A stretch of DNA of 64,000 bases from Sphingomonas sp. (GCF_026460985.1 NZ_JAPKNM010000019.1:1-64000), one strand, 5' to 3'; shown: positions 52,329 to 60,887, counted from the first letter of the stretch. Translations and numbers: made by a program. The notes: a model not told the origin generated them from the sequence alone.

Positions 52329-53708
52329 ATGACCTTGTCCCGCCGCGATTTCGTCCGCCTCGTCGCCGGTACCGGCGCCGTGGCCGCTCTGGGCCAGCTC
52401 GGCCGCACCAGCGCGATGGCCGCGCCCAACGGCAGCTACCGCGCAATGGTCGGCGTGTTCCTCTTCGGAGGCAACGACGGCTGGAACATGGTGATCCCCA
52501 CCGACGCCCGGCATGCCGCCTATCTCGCCGCGCGCGGCTCGGTGGGCATCAAGGCGCCGGCGCTGACCCCGCTGACCAACGCCAGCTACGCGCTCCACCC
52601 GTCGATGTCGGCACTGCGCCCGCTCTGGGACGAAGGCAGCCTCGCGCTGGTGCTCAACGCGGGGACCTTGTTCGCGCCGCTCACCAAGTCGACCTATCAG
52701 TCGCGCCCCGATCTCCGACCCACCAACCTGATGAGCCATTCCGACGAGCAGGCGCACTGGCAGGGCCTTCGCGCGCGCGACGTCAGCGTCGACGGCTTCA
52801 TGGGCCGGATGACCGATCGCATGACAGCGGCGGCCACGCCCTCGATGATCTCGCTCGCAGGCTCGAACCTCGCGACGATCGGCCGGGCCAGCGCGGCGCT
52901 GGTGCTGCCCTCGACCGGAACGCTCGGCCGCAGCGGCTACAGCGCCGGCGGCAATGCCGCCAACCAGGCCAAGAACGCCGCGATCGACGTCTTCGCCAAC
53001 GGCGCCGGCTATGGTGCGATGACCGAGGCGACCGCCGGTGCCATCACCGGCGCCTATGGCCAGGCGGTGACCGCCAATGCGATCATCGGCGCGACCAGCG
53101 CGCTCGACGGCTATTTCGTCAACCCGGCCACCGGCGCCGCGCTCACCAGCGACATCGCGCGCCAGCTGATGCGCGTCGCGCGCATGGTCGAGGCACGCTC
53201 GACGCTCGGCCATGACCGCCAGACCTTCTTCGCCAGCCAGGGCGGCTATGACAATCACTCGGGCCAGGTGGCGGGCGGTAACAACGATACCGGCACCCAC
53301 GCCAATCTACTCGGCGACCTCGCCATGGCGCTCGCCGGCTTCCACCGCGCGATGCAGTCGATCGGCATGGCCGAGAACGTCACAGCCTTCACGATGAGCG
53401 ACTTCGGCCGCACCTTCAAAGGCAATGCCCAGAACGGCACCGATCACGCCTGGGGCAGCAACCACCTCGTCGTCGGCGGCAACGTGGCGCCGGGCGGCAT
53501 CTTCGGCGCCTATCCCGATCCGGTGATCGGCGGCGCGCACGACATCAGCAACGAGGGCCGCTTCGTCCCCGCCGTCGCGCAGGAGGAATATATCGGTGCG
53601 ATCGCCCGCTGGCACGGCGTGAGCGATGCCGACATGCCCTATGTCTTCCCCAACTGGTCGACCTGGAGCACCGGCGGCCGCGGCCCCTTAGGGTTGTTCC
53701 GCGCTTAA
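52329..53708 (+). CDS. DUF1501 domain protein with Tat signal
   Basis: 459 aa from the ATG at 52329. The N-terminus MTLSRRDFVRLVAGTGAVAALGQLG is a twin-arginine signal. The body has the DUF1501 (alkaline-phosphatase/sulfatase-like fold) pattern: MVGVFLFGGNDGWNMVIPTD, YALHPSMSALRPLWDEGSLALVLNAGTL, SHSDEQAHWQG, GYDNHSGQ, NVTAFTMSDFGRTFKGNAQNGTDHAWGSNHLVVGG. Folded export through Tat suggests a metal cofactor, but no enzymatic function is known. It is cotranscribed with the DUF1800 lipoprotein. Confidence 0.9.
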   Translation: MTLSRRDFVRLVAGTGAVAALGQLGRTSAMAAPNGSYRAMVGVFLFGGNDGWNMVIPTDARHAAYLAARGSVGIKAPALTPLTNASYALHPSMSALRPLWDEGSLALVLNAGTLFAPLTKSTYQSRPDLRPTNLMSHSDEQAHWQGLRARDVSVDGFMGRMTDRMTAAATPSMISLAGSNLATIGRASAALVLPSTGTLGRSGYSAGGNAANQAKNAAIDVFANGAGYGAMTEATAGAITGAYGQAVTANAIIGATSALDGYFVNPATGAALTSDIARQLMRVARMVEARSTLGHDRQTFFASQGGYDNHSGQVAGGNNDTGTHANLLGDLAMALAGFHRAMQSIGMAENVTAFTMSDFGRTFKGNAQNGTDHAWGSNHLVVGGNVAPGGIFGAYPDPVIGGAHDISNEGRFVPAVAQEEYIGAIARWHGVSDADMPYVFPNWSTWSTGGRGPLGLFRA

Positions 53709-53768
53709 CGCCGTTCTTCCATTCTCCTTCCATTCGGCGCAGCTATCGCACGCGGGAAGGAGCGTGGA

Positions 53769-54215
53769 ATGGAACTTCACTACCGCGGGATGGACGGGTC
53801 GGATATCGTGGACGCGGGAGGAGTAGCCGTGTCGAATCTCTTTCGCGTCACCCCCTTCATGCACGTGCCCGACATCGAGGCCGCGATCCATTTCTTCACC
53901 CAGATCCTCGGCTTCGAGTGCCGCTTCCGCCTGGGCAACTACGCCTATGTCCAGCGCGAGGCAGCGGCGTTCCGGCTGAAGGAGAATGTCGGCGACGACG
54001 GCGCCCCGCCGGGCAATCGTCGCTTCTGCTATTATGTCGACGTGAACGACGTCGACGCGATCGCCGCGGAGATCCTCCCCAAGGCCACGCTCCTCAACGA
54101 TGGCGACATCCATGGCCCGGTCGACCAGATCTACGGCCAGCGCGAGCTGATGGTGGTGGCGCCCGACGGCAATCTGCTCGTCTTCGGCCAGGACGTCGCG
54201 CTGAAGCGCGATTAG
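53769..54215 (+). CDS. VOC superfamily protein (glyoxalase/bleomycin-resistance fold)
   Basis: 148 aa from ATG 53769 or 128 aa from GTG 53829; both have strong Shine-Dalgarnos (GAAGGAG and GGGAGGAG). The fold is shown by FRVTPFMHVPDIEAAIHFFTQILGFECRFRLGNYAYVQREAAAFRLKE and RFCYYVDVNDVDAIAAEI...DQIYGQRELMVVAPDGNLLVFGQ. The ending is like that of dioxygenase or lyase members, with glutamate and histidine candidates for metal. The substrate is unknown. The shorter start fits the usual VOC N-terminus better. Confidence 0.82.
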   Translation: MELHYRGMDGSDIVDAGGVAVSNLFRVTPFMHVPDIEAAIHFFTQILGFECRFRLGNYAYVQREAAAFRLKENVGDDGAPPGNRRFCYYVDVNDVDAIAAEILPKATLLNDGDIHGPVDQIYGQRELMVVAPDGNLLVFGQDVALKRD

Positions 54216-54229
54216 GTCGTATCGACATT

Positions 54230-54428
54230 CAAATCCTCCCCGCCAGGGAGTGTTGGGTTGGATTGCCCCCGGCAATCCAAGCCCGTGCCGGGGGCACGGG
54301 CGACCCAACACTGTGGCGCCGAAGGCGTCGGAGGGGGAGGTAGGCAGCGCACTCTCCAATTGAGCATGGTGCTTCCGCCCCCTCCGTCAGCCTGTGGCTG
54401 ACACCTCCCCCTGGCGGGGGAGGATTGA
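54230..54428. repeat. Family E paired-hairpin element, copy 2, interrupted
   Basis: Ends TCAAATCCTCCCCGCCAGGGAG and CACCTCCCCCTGGCGGGGGAGGATTGA, with the same interior as 24551-24688 (GTGGCGCCGAAGGCG..CGGAGGGGGAGGTA..GCGCACTCTCCAA). The left arm is interrupted by a 64-bp palindromic insert (54249-54312). It lies between convergent VOC and metallophosphoesterase genes. Confidence 0.9.
54249..54312. repeat. 64-bp three-way-junction palindrome inserted in a family E repeat
   Basis: Outer stem AGTGTTGGG/CCCAACACT encloses two perfect hairpins, TTGGATTGCC-CCC-GGCAATCCAA and GCCCGTGCC-GGG-GGCACGGGC. The flanks match the uninterrupted copy at 24551, except that a few bases (GGAG) differ at the junction, and no clear target duplication is seen. 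No ORF. Confidence 0.85.
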
Positions 54429-54469
54429 AAGGCCTCGCTCGCCCGAATGTCGATACATCCTAGGCTCGG

Positions 54470-55216
54470 CTAGAGCGGCACGCTTGCCTCCCCCTTGAAC
54501 CGCGCCACCGTCTCGAAGCTGGCGCCCTCGACTCGGATCTCGTTGAACGAGGGCGGCTTGCTGCGCACGCGTTCGGACAGCGTCCCCGCCCCGATCAGCC
54601 GCACCGTTCGCCCGTTCACTTCATGCACCACGTCGAACGGATCGTGGACATGCCCCGTCAGCACCGCGTGCGCGCCCGCGGTGGCGAGCGCCTCGAGCGC
54701 CACGCGCCCGCGCCAGGTCTTCGACGTCGCCGCCGTCCCGACCTCGATCAGCGGATGATGCGCGGCGACGAAGATCAGGTCGCCTCCGGGAGCAGCCTCG
54801 ACCAAAGCGAGCGATTCCTGCAGCGAGCGCGTGCTGACATGGCCCTTCGACCAGTTGAGCCGCCACTGGAAGCGCGCGGTGGTCTTGAGCGGCACGATCG
54901 CGATTCCCTTCACGTCGAGCGGCCTCTCGATCATGTGCTCGAGCGCCTCGTAGCGCTTGTACGGCGTGACGAAACGTGCCCAGAGGTTGAAATAGGGCAG
55001 GTCGTGATTGCCCACCTCGACCGTCACCGGCCGACCCAGGCTCTCGAGCCATTTCGCCGCGGCCGAGAATTCGCGCGGGCGGGCGCGCATGGTGAGGTCG
55101 CCGGTCATGATCACCGCGTCGGGCTGCTCCTCCCGCACCTTGCGGCCGAACCAGTCGATCGCCTCTAGATCCTCGCGGCCGAAATGGACGTCGCTGACAT
55201 GGAACAGGCGAGTCAT
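54470..55216 (-). CDS. Calcineurin-like metallophosphoesterase
   Basis: 248 aa from the ATG at 55216. All five metal motifs are present in order: FHVSDVHFG, VIMTGDLTMRA, VEVGNHDLPYF, VAAHHPLIEVG and VLTGHVHDPFD. Such small stand-alone enzymes hydrolyse cyclic nucleotides, nucleotides or lipid pyrophosphates; the sequence alone does not decide. The start overlaps the stop of the upstream lipid-kinase gene (ATGA), so the two act as one operon, which suggests a phospholipid or phosphoester link. A family-E repeat separates it from the convergent VOC gene. Confidence 0.92.
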   Translation of the reverse strand: MTRLFHVSDVHFGREDLEAIDWFGRKVREEQPDAVIMTGDLTMRARPREFSAAAKWLESLGRPVTVEVGNHDLPYFNLWARFVTPYKRYEALEHMIERPLDVKGIAIVPLKTTARFQWRLNWSKGHVSTRSLQESLALVEAAPGGDLIFVAAHHPLIEVGTAATSKTWRGRVALEALATAGAHAVLTGHVHDPFDVVHEVNGRTVRLIGAGTLSERVRSKPPSFNEIRVEGASFETVARFKGEASVPL

Positions 55217-56058
55217 GGCGCGGGCACCGCGTCCGCGCGGGTGGCGATGAACGTCTCGAGGCTCCTGCCCGCCCTGATCGGCGCGCGCGGATCGAGCCGC
55301 ACGGGCTCGCCGTCGAACAGCGCCAGTACCGGCCTGTGGCCCCGTACGCGCAACTCCTTGGTCCAGGCTTCGCTCACCGCGTGCGCGGCGACCCAGTCTC
55401 CGTTCAGCCAGTCCCAGCCGAGCTGGACGATCGCCTTCCAGTCGCGGACATCGACCGCGGCGACCTCGAGCCCGTGCAGGTCGGGCGTGACGAACACCGC
55501 CTGATAGTGATCGCCCAGCCCCTTCGCGCCCTCGACGCGGATGCCGCGCTCGCCGAAGGTCTTGCGCCACGCCCCGCGCGCCGCGGCGAGCAGTCGCCCG
55601 ATCTTGCCCTTGCGCACTGCCTCGCGGGCGCGGAACCACGCCGCCGCCGGCCCGAGGATCAGCCCCACGAAGGCGCGATGGTTCCCCGCGATCACATAGG
55701 GCAGCGCGACGCGCCGGTCGCATTGGCGCGCCGCATGGACGATCCTGTGCGGATCGGTCTCGCTGTGCAGCCCCTTGGCGAGAAGGTTCATCGTGCCCCC
55801 GGGCAGGATCAGGAACGCCCCTTCCCAATGTTCCAGCGCGCAGAGCGCCGCGTTGATCGTCCCATCGCCTGCGAACAGCACCACGGTGTCAACATCGGCA
55901 GCGACAAGTTCCACGCCGGTCGGCAATTTCTGCTGGGGAAATTCGGTCCTACCCGCCAGCACGAGTCCACTCTCGGCGAACACCGCCTCGAGCGCCTCGC
56001 ACTTGGCGCGGGTGGCGGTGCCGGAATTGGGATTGGTGATGAACCAGAGCGTCTTCAT
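55213..56058 (-). CDS. Diacylglycerol/sphingosine kinase-family lipid kinase
   Basis: 281 aa from the ATG at 56058; the track's upstream extension would read through the tRNA gene antisense. The catalytic domain has FITNPNSGTATRAK, VVLFAGDGTINAALCAL (the GGDGT-like nucleotide loop, here AGDGT) and FLILPGGTMNLLAKGL. The C-terminal beta-sandwich (HYQAVFVTPDLHGLEVAAVDV...RPVLALFDGEPVRLDPRAPIRAG) is also standard. It phosphorylates a lipid such as diacylglycerol or, in sphingolipid-containing sphingomonads, possibly a sphingoid base; the latter is speculation. It is coupled to the phosphoesterase. Confidence 0.9.
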   Translation of the reverse strand: MKTLWFITNPNSGTATRAKCEALEAVFAESGLVLAGRTEFPQQKLPTGVELVAADVDTVVLFAGDGTINAALCALEHWEGAFLILPGGTMNLLAKGLHSETDPHRIVHAARQCDRRVALPYVIAGNHRAFVGLILGPAAAWFRAREAVRKGKIGRLLAAARGAWRKTFGERGIRVEGAKGLGDHYQAVFVTPDLHGLEVAAVDVRDWKAIVQLGWDWLNGDWVAAHAVSEAWTKELRVRGHRPVLALFDGEPVRLDPRAPIRAGRSLETFIATRADAVPAP

Positions 56059-56168
56059 GCCCCGCGCAACGCGCGAGCCTGGTTTTGGTCGCTTCCCACC
56101 CGTAACGACCACCGCTCGATATTCGCGGATTGACCGCTGGCCCTGCGCTGTGGCAACCGGGCTGCCGC

Positions 56169-56242
56169 GCGGGTGTAGCTCAATGGTAGAGCAGAAGCTT
56201 CCCAAGCTTACGACGAGGGTTCGATTCCCTTCACCCGCTCCA
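56169..56242 (+). tRNA. tRNA-Gly (anticodon CCC)
   Basis: Cloverleaf folded by eye: acceptor GCGGGTG/CACCCGC, D arm GCTC-AATGGTA-GAGC, anticodon loop TTCCCAA with anticodon CCC, T arm GAGGG-TTCGATT-CCCTT, discriminator T and encoded CCA. The top anticodon-stem pair is G-A, otherwise paired. No second tRNA is nearby. Confidence 0.95.
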
Positions 56243-56266
56243 GCCTTCTGATCGGAGCCTCAGCCC

Positions 56267-57652
56267 ATGCGCCACTTCGCGGTCCTCCTCGCAGTGGCGC
56301 TCGCCGCCGTTCCGGCGCAGGCCCAGACCAACGCCGAGGCCGAGGCGCAGGCGCTCGACCTGCTCAAGCGCGGGATCGCGTTCCGCACCGTCGCGGGGCC
56401 GGGCAACCAGACCTTCGACTATGCGACCTATCTCAAGTCGGTGCTCGTCGCCGGCGGGTTCGCCGACGCCGATGTCCGCGTCGAGAAGCTCGGCGACACG
56501 GCGTACCTGATCGCGCGCTATCGCGGCACCGGCAAGGCGGGCGCGAAGCCGATCCTGATCTCGGGGCACATGGACGTGGTCGAGGCCAAGCCCGCGGACT
56601 GGGCGCGCGATCCGTTCACCCCGGTGGTCGAGAACGGCTTCCTGTTCGGGCGCGGCTCGAGCGACAACAAGTTCGACGTCTCGACCTTCGTCGCGTCGAT
56701 GGTCCAATTGAAGCGCGAGGGCTTCAAGCCCGGCCGCGATGTTGTGCTGCTCTTCTCGGGCGACGAGGAGACGGGGATGAAGACCACCGCCGCGCTCGCC
56801 GAGCAGTTCCACGATGCCGAATTGCTGCTCAACATCGACGGCGGCGGCGGCGACATGGACGAAGCGGGCAAGCCGGTGATGTTCGGCGTGCAGGGCGCCG
56901 AGAAGAGCTATGCCGATTTCGAGCTGAGCGTCACCAATCCCGGCGGCCATTCGAGCGCGCCGCGCAAGCCGAATGCGATCTACCAGCTCGCCGCCGCGCT
57001 CCAGAAGATCGAGGCCTATCAGTTCCCCGGCCAGGTCAACGAGATCACCAAGGCGAGCTGGGCGGCGACCGCGGCGCGCACGCAGGACCCGAAGCTCGCC
57101 GATGCGATGCGCCGCTTCGCCGCCAATCCCGCCGATGCCGAGGCGCTGGCCACGCTGCGCGCCGATCCGGGCTATGTCGGGCAGACGGGAACGACCTGCG
57201 TCGCGACGATGGTCAATGCCGGCCACGCGACCAATGCGCTGCCGCAGCGCGCGACCGCCAACATCAATTGCCGGATCTTCCCCGGTACGCCGATCACCCA
57301 GGTGCAGGCCAAGATCGCCGAGCTGATCGGCGATCCCGCGGTCCAGGTGACCAAGGTCGAGAGCGGCTCGGTGCCGAGCGACGCCTCGCCGCTGCGTCCC
57401 GATCTGATGAAGGTGATCACCAAGGCCGTCCACGCGCGCTTCCCCGAAGTGTCGGTGGTCCCGGTGATGTCGTCGGGCGCGACCGACAGCATGTGGTTCC
57501 GGGGCAAGGGCGTGCCGAGCTACGGTGTGAGCCCGCTGTTCATGAAGTCGAGCGACAGCTTCGCGCACGGCCTGAACGAACGCATCCCGGTGAGCGAGAT
57601 CGCGCCGGCGATCACCTTCTACAAGGCGGTCATCAGAGACCTCGCCAAGTAA
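56267..57652 (+). CDS. Exported M20 family metallopeptidase
   Basis: 461 aa with a signal peptide (ending VPAQAQ). Motifs are LISGHMDVVEAKPADWARDPFTPVVENGFLFGRGSSDNKFDVS (metal His/Asp), LFSGDEETGMKTTAALAEQF (catalytic and metal Glu) and LNIDGGGGDMDEAGKPV; the dimerisation domain contains NPGGHSSAPRKPNAIYQLAAAL. It should cleave small peptides or amino-acid derivatives in the periplasm. It starts 24 bp after the tRNA and may share its transcript or use its own weak promoter. The substrate cannot be read. Confidence 0.92.
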   Translation: MRHFAVLLAVALAAVPAQAQTNAEAEAQALDLLKRGIAFRTVAGPGNQTFDYATYLKSVLVAGGFADADVRVEKLGDTAYLIARYRGTGKAGAKPILISGHMDVVEAKPADWARDPFTPVVENGFLFGRGSSDNKFDVSTFVASMVQLKREGFKPGRDVVLLFSGDEETGMKTTAALAEQFHDAELLLNIDGGGGDMDEAGKPVMFGVQGAEKSYADFELSVTNPGGHSSAPRKPNAIYQLAAALQKIEAYQFPGQVNEITKASWAATAARTQDPKLADAMRRFAANPADAEALATLRADPGYVGQTGTTCVATMVNAGHATNALPQRATANINCRIFPGTPITQVQAKIAELIGDPAVQVTKVESGSVPSDASPLRPDLMKVITKAVHARFPEVSVVPVMSSGATDSMWFRGKGVPSYGVSPLFMKSSDSFAHGLNERIPVSEIAPAITFYKAVIRDLAK

Positions 57653-57704
57653 GGCCTTATGCGAACGATTCGCAACAAAATTGCGATCGATTAGCAATAG
57701 CCTG

Positions 57705-58460
57705 CTAGATCCCGCCTTCCACCGGCTCCAGGCCCGATGCCCTGAGGCCGTGGATCAACGCGTCCACCGTCCGGTCGACTAGTGCCTGCTCGGTCGCGCG
57801 CACGACGAAGTTCGCTCCCACCCGCCCCTCGCGGAAAAAGGGATAGCTGCCGATCGCCACGCCCGGATGCGCGTGCTCGGTCTCGCCGAGCAGGTCCGCG
57901 ATCTCGCTCTCGGCGACCCAGGCGCCGACGGTGCGCGACAGCACGGGCAAGCCGCCTTCGAGCGTGCCGGTCAGCGCGTCGAGCATCCCCGCGGTGATGT
58001 GCGGCACGCCCGCGAGGATGAAGAGATTGCCGATGCGGATGCCCGGTGCGCCCGACATGCGGTTGGCGATCAACTCGGCGCCCTCGGGCACGCGCGCCAT
58101 GCGCAGCCGCGCCTCGGTCAGCCCGCCGCGCGTCTCGTAGTAGCGATCGAGCACCGCGCGCGCGTCGGGGTGCACCACCACCGGGACGCCGAGCGCGGCA
58201 GCGATCGCGTCGACCGTGATGTCGTCATGCGTCGGCCCGATACCGCCGGTGGTGAACAGATAGTCGTTGCGCGCCCTGAGCGCGTTGACCGCCTCGACGA
58301 TCGCGCTCTCGACATCGGACACGATCCGCACCTCGGCGAGTCGGATGCCCTGCACGTTGAGCCAGGAGGCGATCTGCGCGACATTCTTGTCCTGGGTGCG
58401 GCCGGACAGGATCTCGTCGCCGATCACCACACATGCCGCGGTCCAGATGCGCTCGCTCAT
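57705..58460 (-). CDS. CinA-like molybdopterin-binding domain protein
   Basis: 251 aa. The MoaB/MogA-like fold is visible in ACVVIGDEILSGRTQDKNVAQIASWLNVQGIRLAEVRIVSDVESAIVEAVNALRARNDYLFTTGGIGPTHDDITVDAIAAALGVPVVVHPDA, followed by RMARVPEGAELIANRMSGAPGIRIGNLFILAGVPHITAGMLD. This matches the N-terminal part of CinA; the nicotinamide-nucleotide amidohydrolase domain is missing, as in many alphaproteobacterial stand-alone copies. Such proteins may hydrolyse ADP-ribose-type metabolites. It is divergent from map with 53 bp between the starts. Confidence 0.9.
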   Translation of the reverse strand: MSERIWTAACVVIGDEILSGRTQDKNVAQIASWLNVQGIRLAEVRIVSDVESAIVEAVNALRARNDYLFTTGGIGPTHDDITVDAIAAALGVPVVVHPDARAVLDRYYETRGGLTEARLRMARVPEGAELIANRMSGAPGIRIGNLFILAGVPHITAGMLDALTGTLEGGLPVLSRTVGAWVAESEIADLLGETEHAHPGVAIGSYPFFREGRVGANFVVRATEQALVDRTVDALIHGLRASGLEPVEGGI

Positions 58461-58513
58461 GGCAGTGGCGTAGAGCCTCGCAAACTTCCGCGCAAACGCC
58501 TATATCGCGCGGC

Positions 58514-59338
58514 ATGACCGAATATGTCACCGTCACCGAAGACATGCCGCAGACGCGCGACGGCGCGATCAAGCTCCACGGGCCCGCGGGTTTCGAAGGC
58601 ATGCGCAAGGCCGGCCGCCTCGCCGCCGAGATCCTCGACGCGCTGGTGCCGCACGTCGTCCCGGGCGTCTCCACCGAGGAACTCGACGACATCGTCCGCA
58701 ACATGACGATCGCCGGCGGCGGCGTGCCCGCGACGCTCGGCTATCGCGGCTACACGCATAGCTGCTGCATCTCGATCAACCATGTCGTGTGCCACGGCAT
58801 CCCGTCCGATCGCACGCTCAGGGATGGCGACATCGTCAACATCGACGTGACGCCGATGCTGGGCGGCTGGCACGGCGACACCAGCCGCATGTACCTGGTC
58901 GGCGATGTGCCGATCAAGGCGCGCCGGCTGGTCGACGTGACCTATGAATGCCTGATGCTCGGGCTCGAGCAGGCGAAGCCGGGCAACCATCTCGGCGACA
59001 TCAGCCACGCGATCCAGCGGCATGCCGAGAAGCATCGCTACGGCGTCGTCCGCGATTTCTGCGGGCACGGGCTCGGCCAGGTGTTCCACGACGCGCCCGA
59101 AGTGGTCCATGTCGGCCGCCCCGGCACCGGCCCGGAGCTGCGCCCGGGCATGTTCTTCACCGTCGAGCCGATGATCAACATCGGCCGCCCCGACGTGAAG
59201 CTGCTCGACGACGGCTGGACCGCGGTCACCCGCGACCGCTCGCTCTCGGCGCAGTTCGAACATTCGATCGGCATCACCGAAACCGGCTGCGAGATCTTCA
59301 CCGAAAGCCCCAAGGGGCTGCACAACCCGCCTTATTGA
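58514..59338 (+). CDS. map: Methionine aminopeptidase, type I
   Basis: 274 aa from the ATG at 58514. The metal ligands lie in VNIDVTPMLGGWHGDTSRMYLVG (two Asp), CGHGLGQVFHDAPEV (His), FFTVEPMINIG (Glu) and FEHSIGITETG (Glu); the substrate-pocket histidine is in VCHGIPSDRTLRDGD. SCCISINHVVCHGIP is the type I signature. It removes initiator Met from nascent proteins. It is followed after 13 bp by a family-A repeat that separates it from the convergent secreted-protein gene. Confidence 0.97.
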   Translation: MTEYVTVTEDMPQTRDGAIKLHGPAGFEGMRKAGRLAAEILDALVPHVVPGVSTEELDDIVRNMTIAGGGVPATLGYRGYTHSCCISINHVVCHGIPSDRTLRDGDIVNIDVTPMLGGWHGDTSRMYLVGDVPIKARRLVDVTYECLMLGLEQAKPGNHLGDISHAIQRHAEKHRYGVVRDFCGHGLGQVFHDAPEVVHVGRPGTGPELRPGMFFTVEPMINIGRPDVKLLDDGWTAVTRDRSLSAQFEHSIGITETGCEIFTESPKGLHNPPY

Positions 59339-59351
59339 GCGCGCAATCATC

Positions 59352-59488
59352 CCCCTCCCTTTAGGGAGGGGTCAGGGGTGGGTAAGGAAAGGTCGGGCTC
59401 GATGCCCGGCCTTTTCTTTTTGTCGAGAGCATCTCGATGGGCTCGCTCCGCTCGCACCCACCCCCAGCCCCTCCCTTGCAGGGAGGGG
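59352..59488. repeat. Family A paired-hairpin element, copy 4 (minus orientation)
   Basis: 137 bp, same length and nearly the same interior as 8452-8588 (GGTCGGGC-TCGAT-GCCCGGCC, then GCATCTCGATGGGCTCGCT..GCTCGCACCCA). It lies between convergent genes. The left terminal hairpin loop differs (CTCCCTTTAGGGAG). Confidence 0.9.
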
Positions 59489-59498
59489 AGTAGATGTC

Positions 59499-60446
59499 TC
59501 AATGCGACTGATACGCCCGGCCCGACTGGATCAGGCGCTGGCGGCTGGTGTTGCCCGGCACCGCGATGTGCGTCGCCGGATCATATTCCTTGCCCACCGC
59601 CGGGCTGCCCTGCGGCACCCAGATGCCGACCACGGTGTGGCTGTAACCCTGCGGCACGTAGCGGATGTAATAGCCGTCCGGATGGAGGCTCCAGCGGCCC
59701 TCGGGGATGTCCTGGCTGCCCGGCCCCATCGGCGCCGCGCCGGCGAGCACCGCGACGCGCTCCATCTCGGCGAAGCTCGCACCCGGCGTCGTCAGCATCC
59801 GGCGCAGATCGGCCTCGGCTTGGAGCACGGTCCGGATCGGCCCCGGCAGATTGTCCGCGAGCGGCCCGGTGGTCAGCATGTCGAGCGCATTGCGGTTGAG
59901 CGAAGCGAGCTGGCGCGGCGTGAGCAGCAGTGCCGCCGTCGCCTTGAGGTCGCTCGACAGATCCTCGAACTTGGCGCGCGCGATGATCGCCCAGAGCAAT
60001 TGCTGGATCTTCTGCTGCTGGATCTCGGGGTGATTCACCGAATTGCGGACGATCGTCATCACCGCGTCTTCGGCAGGGCCCTTGGGCGGTGCGAAGAGAT
60101 AGCCGTCGCCGCCGCCGGGGCCGTGCGTGCCGGCCTTGAGGCAATAGCTCTGGTCGTGGAACTCGTAGAAGCCGGTCTGGAGCACGAAGCCGCCGTTCGG
60201 CGTGCGCTGCAGCGTCATCAGCGAGCGCACGGGCTCGCGCGGCGTGAAGCCGTCCCTGCTCTCGTCACCCCATTTGGCATCGGACAGGCTGGTCGTGATC
60301 GGCTGCCTGTCGCCGAGCACATTGGGAATCTTCTTCTTCAACTTGTCGCCCAGGCCGCCCAGCCCGCCGAACTGCGCCTGGGCGGGCGCCGCACTGACCA
60401 CCATCGTGGCCGCGGCAAGCGCCATAAAAAACATACGGATTTTCAT
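59499..60446 (-). CDS. Exported protein of unknown function
   Basis: 315 aa with a signal peptide (MKIRMFFMALAAATMVVSAAPAQAQ), then a Gly/Lys stretch (FGGLGGLGDKLKKKIP). The central part is helical (DAVMTIVRNSVNHPEIQQQKIQQLLWAIIARAKFEDLSSDLKATAALLLTPRQLASLNRNALDML); the C-terminal part is strand-rich (RWSLHPDGYYIRYVPQGYSHTVVGIWVPQGSP). I do not recognise the family. It has a single cysteine after the signal. Its upstream region (to 60653) shows no other gene and should hold its promoter. Confidence 0.75.
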   Translation of the reverse strand: MKIRMFFMALAAATMVVSAAPAQAQFGGLGGLGDKLKKKIPNVLGDRQPITTSLSDAKWGDESRDGFTPREPVRSLMTLQRTPNGGFVLQTGFYEFHDQSYCLKAGTHGPGGGDGYLFAPPKGPAEDAVMTIVRNSVNHPEIQQQKIQQLLWAIIARAKFEDLSSDLKATAALLLTPRQLASLNRNALDMLTTGPLADNLPGPIRTVLQAEADLRRMLTTPGASFAEMERVAVLAGAAPMGPGSQDIPEGRWSLHPDGYYIRYVPQGYSHTVVGIWVPQGSPAVGKEYDPATHIAVPGNTSRQRLIQSGRAYQSH

Positions 60447-60653
60447 AGCGGTCTCCCCGACGCTTTATGAAATACCGCGACTCCTCGATGTCGCGACGCG
60501 GCCCCTAATACAGATCTTTAGACTTTGCGAGCACCGGATCGCGCAAAGGGCATGCCCTCGGGTTCATCCGGAAGACTTGTCGCCTCCCGCGATTTTCATG
60601 CGCGGACTGCCTGCCCTGCCGATGATTTCATCGTCGCGGGTAAAATGCGGCGA

Positions 60654-60887
60654 TCAGTCGTTCGCCGTCGCCGGGACGGTCCAACGCCGGAGCACTTCTT
60701 CGACCTGTTCCGCGTTGAGTTCGCCCAAGGGGCTCCGGATCATGAAGCCGGCACGCCGCCCGGCATCGATCGACATCAGCCCGTGCGCCATGATGATCAG
60801 CGGTCCGCGCGCCACCCTGCTGCAATCGCCGGACCCATCGCCCACGCGATGGATCTCGGCCGGCAGGTTCATGGGCAGAAGCTGCAT
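60654..60887 (-). CDS. Small protein of unknown function (77 aa)
   Basis: The ATG at 60887 is preceded by GGGGGATCC, a usable Shine-Dalgarno; the track start at 60971 is less likely. The product (GPLIIMAHGLMSIDAGRRAGFMIRSPLGELNAEQVEEVLRRWTV) has a short strand region and an amphipathic C-terminal helix. Overlapping plus-strand ORFs (60202-60957, 60525-60929) are Arg/Pro/Ser-rich and look like shadows. Reality moderately likely, function unknown. The flanks 60447-60653 and 60888-61080 show no other gene. Confidence 0.45.
   Translation of the reverse strand: MQLLPMNLPAEIHRVGDGSGDCSRVARGPLIIMAHGLMSIDAGRRAGFMIRSPLGELNAEQVEEVLRRWTVPATAND

Noticed and set aside
54240-54320. Target-site duplication around the 64-bp insert
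   Set aside because: Comparison with the intact family E copy shows a few changed or missing bases at the junction but no clean direct repeat, so a transposition mechanism cannot be assigned.
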